A stretch of 64,000 bases of DNA from positions 64,712,039 to 64,776,038 of the forward strand of contig OY997593.1 of the NCBI GenBank assembly GCA_963921825.1, given 5' to 3'. The DNA is from Erodium maritimum (lineage: Eukaryota > Streptophyta > Magnoliopsida > Geraniales > Geraniaceae). The notes under the pieces were generated by a model. That model was not told the DNA's origin, made no database searches, and was given only the letters and a program-made list of their open reading frames with translations. Every line of letters begins with the position of its first letter. Position 1 is the first letter of the stretch. Positions 57,546-64,000 of the stretch are shown in pieces. The translations under genes and the position numbers were made by a program.

Positions 57546-57899
57546 AAAAGTGGGAGGGGAACAGTGCCACGATGGCATTAGTCCTCCTATTACATTAGTA
57601 AGGATTTTAATAAAAATATAAATTATAATGATGAACCACCAAAAAGGGACGTATGTCATATTCTTTTTATCAAGAAATTTAAGACCATTACAAACATTTC
57701 GCCTCTCTCACCTTTTCATCTCTTTTTCAAATGTCCGATTTCACAAACCAGAGTCCCAAGTTTTTGACTAATCGGGTGAGACGTCGAGTCGGGTGGTTTT
57801 CGAATTTTGGGGCCTAGGCGAGACGGCGAGTAGGGCGTTCTTATAGATTTTGGGGCCTAGACGGGGGCTTAGGCGGACTAGGCGAGGACTTTTACAACC

Positions 57900-58117
57900 A
57901 TCTACAGCTGCTCAAGGTCTTGCCTAAACGCTGCATGCACATTACAGTATGACCGAACCTGCTAATCAGGAAAAACATAATCTGAAACAATTGTCAATAG
58001 AAATGCAAAAGGTCTTCTAAAGACGAACAATACCGAGTGAATGAGGACCAGTCTTTATCCACGTATTCTGTTTTGAGGTGAAGTATATTTAAATACAAAA
58101 GTGTGTAATTGGATATC
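57900..58117. other. Spacer, no gene seen
   Basis: Short sequence between the long CTAGGCG-ended element and the foldback element. No supported feature. Confidence 0.4.
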
Positions 58118-58194
58118 AGAGGACAAATCTAATGGAAACCCCTCTTATCCTAAAACTGTGTGAACCAATCCTAATAATACACTCTTAAAATCCA

Positions 58195-58863
58195 ATATTC
58201 CCTAGGGGTTGGCAAAAAAATCGAAACCGCTAAAACCAACCACCACCAACCGGAAACCGCACCGGTAAACCCGAAACCGGAAAGTTAATGGTTGGTTGCG
58301 GGTTCTTGACGATCAAACCGGAAAGTTAACGGTTGGTTGTGGGTTCTTGACGATCGAACCGGAAAGTTAACGGTTGGTTGCGGGTTCTTGATGATCGAAC
58401 CGGAAAGTTAACGGTTGGTTGTCGGTTCTTGAAACGTCAAACCATCGGTTAACCAACCAAACCGCTATTGTTCATCATATACATATGACTTCATAATAAC
58501 CACTGATCTGATATAGATGAATGACCCATGAGCACTCTTTTGTGTCACACGGATTGCTAACATAGAACATGATGACTTATATGTAATTTTTCTTTTGTTT
58601 TGGAGAATATAGTAATATGTGTTGTCTTGAAATAGAAATATGTGTATGGTTATTGGTATCTAAATTTGTACTAACATGTATTAAAGTGGTTGCTTGGTTA
58701 AAACCACTAACCAACCGGCCAGTGAACTGGATGGTTTCACTGTAAAAAAATGGTTTTTGGGTTGGGGCTGGTTCCAAGATATGTCAAACCGATAATATCG
58801 GGTTGGGTTCGTAAAGGGTTCCATTGGGTGGTTAACCACCCAATGCCCACTCCTAATATTCCC
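58195..58863. mobile_element. hAT-type non-autonomous element, TSD atattccc
   Basis: The element spans 58203-58855 and is flanked by the perfect 8-bp repeat atattccc (58195-58202 and 58856-58863). Terminal inverted repeats are taggggttggca on the left and tgcccactccta on the right. An 8-bp duplication with such ends marks hAT elements. No transposase frame is present. The interior contains a minisatellite of about four 47-bp units. Confidence 0.88.
58268..58445. repeat. Minisatellite (accggaaagttaacggttgg units)
   Basis: Four imperfect units of about 47 bp containing accggaaagttaacggttgg followed by ttgcgggttcttgacgatc, inside the hAT-type element. Confidence 0.9.
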
Positions 58864-59129
58864 CATAATGTCATATCATCACCCCAATCCCACCAAAAAT
58901 TTACGTGACTTTCATCCTTTCTCACACAAGCAAGGACATAATAGTGATAGCATGGTTCCATGTGGACTAGTGTCAATTTTTTTCTTCACCAATTCACTAA
59001 TTTAATCATTCTCACTTCGTTTCAACTCCAATTAGCTTCAAACTTGCACCAATATTTTTAGTTTTTTTCAAGGACTTTAAATCAAGATCAGTCATGAATA
59101 TATTTTGAAGCACAAAAATAAAATGTTAT

Positions 59130-59510
59130 ATCGGGGTGATAAAAATAATGTAGAGTGTTGATAAATATTCACTAATAAATGTTTTATATCGGTGTATCAA
59201 ACTAGTGTTAAATATTAATAAAAACATGTACCGAGGTGATAAAAAATGTGTTCAATTTTGATAATAAGTGTGATAAACTAGAGTTTAGTGTTGATAAAAA
59301 AACATGTGATTGGGTGATAAACAACATGTAATTTAGTGATAAACATTCTGTTGCGTGTTGATAAAACTAGTGCTTAATGTTTATAAGAAAACATGTGATG
59401 AGGTGATAAAAATCATGTTCGGTTTTGGAAAATGAAGTGATAAAACTAGTGTTCAGTGTTGATAAAAGCAGTGTAAAGTGTTGATAAAAACTACCAGATA
59501 TAATTTCTTT
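59130..59510. repeat. gtgttgataaaa short-repeat array in foldback element
   Basis: Many diverged copies of a 20-30-bp unit built on agtgttgataaaa or aggtgataaaa. Similar units recur at 59680-59718 and 63431-63475, on either side of the LINE derivative. Confidence 0.75.
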
Positions 59511-61229
59511 TTAAATCATCCCCGAAATAATTTATTTTTTCTTGCTTTAAAACATACTCACCACTGATCTTGATAGAAAGCCCTTGAAAAAACAAAGATA
59601 TGATACAAGTTTAAAGCCAATCAGAGTTCAAACGAAGAGGGAAAAATTAAATCATGTTTAGTTTTGAAAAATGAGGTGATAAACCTAGTGTCCAGTGTTG
59701 ATAAAATTAGTATAAAGTGTTTTTTTAACGAAATGTGCAATATTATAACTTTTATAATCGATTACATTGTTGTGCATCGAGGAACATGCTCCTCGACCAC
59801 AGAAGCAAGATCAATATAAATGAAGACTGGTTCACTGAGCCTTTTCATATCAGAACCGTCACAGGCGGTATTTTGATGCCCCTCAGATAGGTGATGCCTC
59901 TTGGGAAAAGAGAGAAGACGATGAGGAGGAGCGGGGTACCGGAGATCCTGAGGGACCTCAATAGTAATGGTGATGGTGGGAGGCAAAGCATCGTCTAGGG
60001 ACCCCTCCCAAGGACAGTCCCTAGAACACTGGATTCCTGTCTTCATTAACCTGCAAAGACGAAGTTAGAAAAAATAACAAGGACCCACCCGATTAGCCAG
60101 ATCCATAATCGGGAGGGGGTCGAGGAAGGAGCGGTGGTGGAGGCCAGGGAGGAGGCCGTTTTAGGGACGACGGTGATGGAGGCCAGGGAGAAGTACGCAT
60201 CGGTAGCTTCAGCGGCGACAGGGGCTGATCGGGAGAGATAACCCAATAACTCAGAGGCCCAGGTGAAGGCGCAACCCTAGGCAACATGCCGCCCGAAACA
60301 AGAACCAGAGAAAGGTCGCGGTAATCTTAGGAACTCGGCGATCTAAGGTTCGGAGGGAGAGGGACAAGGTTGCTGCTTGGGGTGGAAGTAACACAGGGCC
60401 GAGAACGCCATGACAGTGGAGAAGAGGGATCGAAACTACGTCGTGAGAGGCGGAGGCAGCGCCGAGGTGAGACGCGGAGAGGAAGGGCTGAAAACCTAGG
60501 TTTGTCCTCCATTAGAGGCGCAAACCCTAGCAGAGCCATGTTCGAGATTTGTCACGCCCCAAATCCGGTTTTGACCGGACTCGAGACGTGAAATAAAATA
60601 GCAATAAATAAAACTGACTAAATAAACTTTGATAAAACAAATCTCAGAGTAAATCACAAATCAAGTCCAACAGAAGAGTCAAAAGCTCTAACTAAAACGA
60701 AATGTAACACAGTTTAAGACAAAAGCGAAGGTACGTCTCTAACATAGTAACACCCGGACCCTCAGTGAGCTCCCGAGCCCTGAGACGTCCTACAGCCTAC
60801 TCAGCAATGAAACCTATAAAACAATAGTAAACACAAAGAGGGGTGAGCTTACGCTCAATAGGAAAAAGTAGTAAAGTAAAGAATCCCCGCTTTGACAATG
60901 AAACTCAAATAGCACGATTATCCAAAAGATACTATGATTAGCGGCCAACAAGAATTACAAAACTTAAGTAAATGGTGACTCAAGGAAATCAAAGGAGAGG
61001 CAGTTTAAACATCAATAGAAACAACTAAAGAACACATAAGCAACAGAACATAGATAATTTAAACTACAATACGCCAATCCACGTATAGTCGAAGAATCAT
61101 ATCGGAAAGCCCCTCGGTCCAGAGGAGGCACATATCATCGAGGCTCCCGGAAATGTTCCCATGAACACATATCATCGGGGGTCCCGGAAATGTCCCCAAA
61201 CGACCACAGATCATCGGAGTCGAACAAGT

Positions 61230-61510
61230 AATATATCATACCGGAAATGCACATCAGCCCAGATATCTTCCCGGAAATACTCCCTCGGGGTAAACAACTA
61301 CACGCCATACCAGAAACGCACATCGGCCTAGACGTCTTCCCGGAAACGCACATCGGGGTACACAATCATATACCATACCGGAATCGTACATCGGACTAGG
61401 TATCTTCCCGGCATGTCCACCTCGGGGTGCACACTCATATACCATACCGGAACCGCACATCGGGCTAGGTATCTTACCGGCATGTCCACCTCGGGGTACA
61501 CACTCAATCC
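61230..61510. repeat. LTR-internal minisatellite (catcggcctagacgtcttcc units)
   Basis: Repeated units of roughly 60 bp of the form catac-ccggaaacgcacatcggcc-tagatatcttcccgg. Equivalent arrays lie at 12360-12660, 13725-14030 and 46990-47210. Confidence 0.85.
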
Positions 61511-62001
61511 ACACAATAACATATCAAGCACAATACAACTACACACGTGGTCTAACCAAGCTTACCGGCATGACTTACCAACCAAGTCCCATCGGTCTAT
61601 CACTCACCCGATCATGTCGTTAGGCACAATCAATTCACGTTCACACATTCATTCAATCCAATCATATCACATTCATTTCATCCATTTGACCAATCATAAC
61701 ACGGATCAACCATTCACATTACAACCATCGCAATTCATCTAATTTAGAGTGACTCTTATATTAACCTAAGACGGAGCATGCATCGATACTAAGGACGAAC
61801 AATCATCATTAAGTACATTCAACAAGCAATCCTAAGGCTCGACATGACCATTCTACCAGCACAACAATTTCCCAAAGTATTGAAAGCGATTAAACTAGTG
61901 AATCACATCCTATATGCATACGAGACTCTTCCGGTTATTAATATAATTGAAAGCGGCTATTCTAGTGAATCACATCATATATGCAAACTAGGACCTTTCC
62001 G

Positions 62002-62002
<1 letters not shown>

Positions 62003-62081
<79 letters not shown>
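62003..62081. repeat. (ATT)n microsatellite, about 26 units
   Basis: An uninterrupted 79-bp run of tta/att inside the solo LTR. The other LTRs have only two or three units at the matching position. Confidence 0.97.
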
Positions 62082-63832
62082 CCTATAGACATACTATTAG
62101 CATTCTTTAAATTTGGAGTGGAGTTTAGTACTTTTCCCTACCTTGAATTCTCCAACGATCGAATACGCCTAGCTGCTGACGACCTGGCTAGCTTCCTCCT
62201 CGTCCTCTCTCTCGGTCCCAAAGGCTTCCTTCTTCGTCGAGCTCGGGTCCGCGGTCTTGGATCACAAATAAAACTATAATTAAGGACTAATCAAAGGTGG
62301 TTCAAGAGGCAAGCATCTAAGTTACAGTCCCCAAAACAAACGGTTAAAGATAAACGTTCGAATTAGAAGAAGACACCAAAAAAGGGCTCAAAATAGGTCT
62401 GCCACGGATCGGGTCACAGATCCGTTACATGTGCTGTCACGGTTCTTCTCACGGAGCCGTTACTGACGCCGTCACGGTCTCCCTCACGGAGCCGTGACGT
62501 CTCCCGTCATGGATTCGTGACGGGTCTGACGGGTTCCGACCTTCTTCTTCCACCAGCTTCCTTTTCACGAAGTTTCAGTCCAAAAACCCCATTTTTTTCA
62601 ATCTCAAACCTCCAAAACAGCTCCAAAACCCTCAATAACTCACTACCCATCATGGGTCTTCAACAAAACTCCAAAAATCCAAACTAAAAACATCATCTAA
62701 CTTCCTTTTATCTCCAAAAATCAACATCCAACATCAACTTCCAAAAGTCCAACCATTTTCAAGTTCATCCTTCTAAACCCACAAATCAAAACTCAAGGAA
62801 AACGAAATTAGGTGAAGGATTTACCTTAGAAGTAGAATGGGGATGAAGAAAATGGTGATTTGGAGGGTTTTGGGGAAGAACTCAAGCTCAAGACTCCATT
62901 TTTGAACCTTTCTTCTCCTTCAAGCTTCAAAGCTCCTTCTACTCTTCCCCACTCTCTCTAATTTCGGCCAGCACACATAATGAGGAGAAATGTGCTCCCA
63001 ATTGCTTTTAAAACCTAGTTTGATGAAAGTTCAATAATGCCCTTAGGTCAAAACCTTCTAATTTAGCTTTTGTGAGTGTAAATAGGTCTTTTGAGACCCA
63101 TTTCTTCTCCTCCAAGCCACTAAGGACATGTGTCCTAGCGGGGACCACTTAGCTCTTAGAAAAAATCCAGAATTTCCAATTTAATTAGGATTCGTCGATA
63201 AAAAGTTCTCGTTTGACCAAAAAAAAAGACTTTTCCAATATTATAGTCAAATGAAAGGAAATGGCCCAACTAAGCTTACCGTGACGAAGGCTAAGCTTTT
63301 TGGGCCACGGGAAGGTCTCGAACGACTCCCGAAGTCGTCGGTTGACTTTTCCGGCCGAAAGTCAAACTTCGCCAAAAATCACCGGTTCGACCGGGGGCGG
63401 TTCTTACAAGATTGACCTTGATTCTCTTCAGTGTAAAGTGTTGATAAAACCAGTGTAAAGTGTTGATAAAAATTACTCAGATATAATTTTTTTAAATCAA
63501 CCCCAAAATAATTATTTTTTCGTGCTTCAAAATATATTCATGACTGATCTTGTTAGAAAGCCTTTGAAAAAATAAAAATATTGGCGCAATTTTGAAGCCA
63601 ATCAGAGTTCAAACGAAGTGTGAAAATTTAAATTTGTGAATTGGTAAAAAAAAATGATAGTTTTACTAAAAAAAACTCTTACAACTTATCAAAAGAGTGC
63701 TGTTTTTTGCCGTTAACAAGTCAACAACTCAATTGCATCTCACACATCCATTTATGAAATGGATGACTTGAATTGGTTCACACGATTTTTACGTTAAGAG
63801 GTGGTTTCTATTTGATTTCTTCTCTAAGAACA

Positions 63833-64000
63833 GATAAGTAAACACGATGTAGAGCCTATACCTTTTGGGTTTTCTGAAAACCCATGGCAGCGGCGACAGT
63901 TTTGCCTTCTCCAAAGCGCATGGGACTGCGGCGACAGGTCCGAAATCACGGTCAGAGGGAGCACGCAATCTGTGGGTGCGGTCTACTCCTCCACGCGAGA
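63833..64000 (+). other. Window end; possible start of an ORF
   Basis: An ATG at 63884 (MAAATVLPSPKRMGLRRQVR) opens a frame that is still open at the window end (39 codons). It is short, arginine-rich and unrecognised, so it may be chance. Confidence 0.2.

Larger units (their letters stand above)
52440..57899. mobile_element. Long element bounded by CTAGGCG-rich inverted ends
   Basis: The left end is aggttgtaaatggcgctagg and the right end is gaggacttttacaacca, whose complement begins tggttgtaaaagtcc. Both ends carry clusters of ctaggcg, as does the small repeat at 44401. The 5.4-kb interior has no transposase that I recognise. It contains one clear host-gene exon (ABC1K, 56311-56398) and other exon-like pieces on the minus strand near 57125-57350 and 55968-56010. 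It looks like a gene-fragment-carrying DNA element, but the ends could also belong to two separate insertions. No target duplication is proven (ctaca occurs at both flanks: 52431-52435 and 57902-57906). Confidence 0.45.
60550..63408 (-). mobile_element. Solo gypsy LTR (2859 bp), TSD agatt
   Basis: It starts tgtcacgccccaaatccgg and ends ggcggttcttaca. It is flanked by agatt at 60545-60549 and 63409-63413. It carries the ggtgagcttacgctcaa block (60842), cggcctagac/ccggaaacgcacatc sub-repeats (61230-61510), an ATT microsatellite, and repeated cacggagccgt/gtcacgg motifs at 62402-62530. Confidence 0.93.
59719..63430 (-). mobile_element. LINE derivative split by a solo LTR
   Basis: The plus-strand start is a T run (59720-59726). 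The flanking segments agtataaagtg (59708-59718) and agtgtaaagtg (63431-63441) fit a target duplication with one mismatch. Without the LTR the copy is about 0.85 kb. Its 3' part resembles the derivative at 13053 and the LINE remnant at 40443 (gggacccctcc ... ctggattcctg near 59999). A minus-strand ATG frame starts near 60539 (MALLGFAPLMEDKPRFSALP). No reverse transcriptase is present. Confidence 0.6.
58118..63832. mobile_element. Large foldback element with nested insertions
   Basis: The outer ends are inverted copies: left 58120-58170 (gaggacaaatct ... gtgtgaaccaat) pairs with right 63768-63832. Inner arms are also inverted: 58976-59120 pairs with 63490-63650, and a second copy of the right arm lies at 59510-59665. 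The arm sequence is related to the arms of the foldback element at 29024-30119 (shared cttcgtttcaactcc core). The middle has repeats of agtgttgataaaa. Insertions inside it are the hAT-like MITE (58203-58855), the LINE derivative (59719-63430) and the solo LTR within that. No 9-bp duplication could be confirmed at the outer ends. Confidence 0.65.

Noticed and set aside
52662-57600. Complete Helitron with defined ends
   Set aside because: The base before the TC start is not A, and no convincing hairpin plus CTRR end was found. It is mentioned only as a possibility.
1-64000. tRNA or other structured RNA genes
   Set aside because: tggtatcagagc matches are retrotransposon primer binding sites beside LTRs, not tRNA genes. 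No full cloverleaf was recognised by eye.

Overview
The window is nuclear DNA of a flowering plant, most likely a eudicot. It has spliced genes with GT-AG introns, plant-type LTR retrotransposons of both superfamilies, plant LINEs, and a leucine-rich-repeat receptor kinase that closely follows the Arabidopsis At4g23740 type. No species can be named from the sequence. By eye, about three quarters of the window is transposable-element DNA. I see no CRISPR array, rRNA, tRNA gene or bacterial-style operon.

The host genes are few. A complete two-exon LRR receptor-like pseudokinase gene lies at 8358-10914, with a promoter and a 5' UTR intron in front. Two MATH-domain (TRAF-like) paralogues lie on the plus strand. 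The one at 30277-35270 is a pseudogene split by a copia element. The one at 50564-51979 has five exons in register but a damaged 3' end. Their first four coding exons have identical lengths (46, 142, 170, 286 nt), so they arose by duplication. One exon of an ABC1K7/8-type kinase gene (56311-56398, minus) sits alone inside a large repeat-bounded element.

Region by region: 1-2920 is a gypsy LTR reading forward. 2921-4640 is a LINE ORF1 remnant carrying a small hAT-like MITE. 5680-6830 is a broken Myb/SANT-like (PIF/Harbinger-associated) ORF. 7500-10920 is the receptor gene. 11141-12835 holds repeats and an LTR fragment. 13053-28751 is a nest: a roughly 1-kb LINE derivative hit by a solo LTR (13147-15887, TSD acata) and by a nearly intact chromovirus-type gypsy element (16325-28270, TSD gggag). 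29024-30119 is a Mutator-type foldback element with a 9-bp TSD. 30277-38270 is the MATH pseudogene with a non-autonomous copia element inside it (31041-34498, TSD gaata), followed by a LINE reverse-transcriptase remnant. 38428-39980 is a TIR element. 40443-43870 is another LINE ORF1 remnant with an LTR-like insert. 45086-49990 is a decayed plus-strand copia element split by a solo LTR (46471-49106, TSD gtatt). 50564-51979 is the second MATH gene. 52440-57899 is a long element with CTAGGCG-rich ends. 58118-63832 is a second foldback element containing a hAT MITE (TSD atattccc), a LINE derivative and, inside that, a solo LTR (60550-63408, TSD agatt).

The most noteworthy items are five. The copia element at 31041-34498 has most of its pol replaced, yet keeps a stop-free 732-codon frame. 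The gypsy element has almost identical LTRs but a broken pol. Several minus-strand LINE copies appear to carry only ORF1. A lone ABC1K exon sits inside a repeat-bounded block. A 45-bp-arm hairpin lies inside the receptor gene's only coding intron. No wholly new biological system is proven here; the composite copia frame is the best candidate for follow-up.
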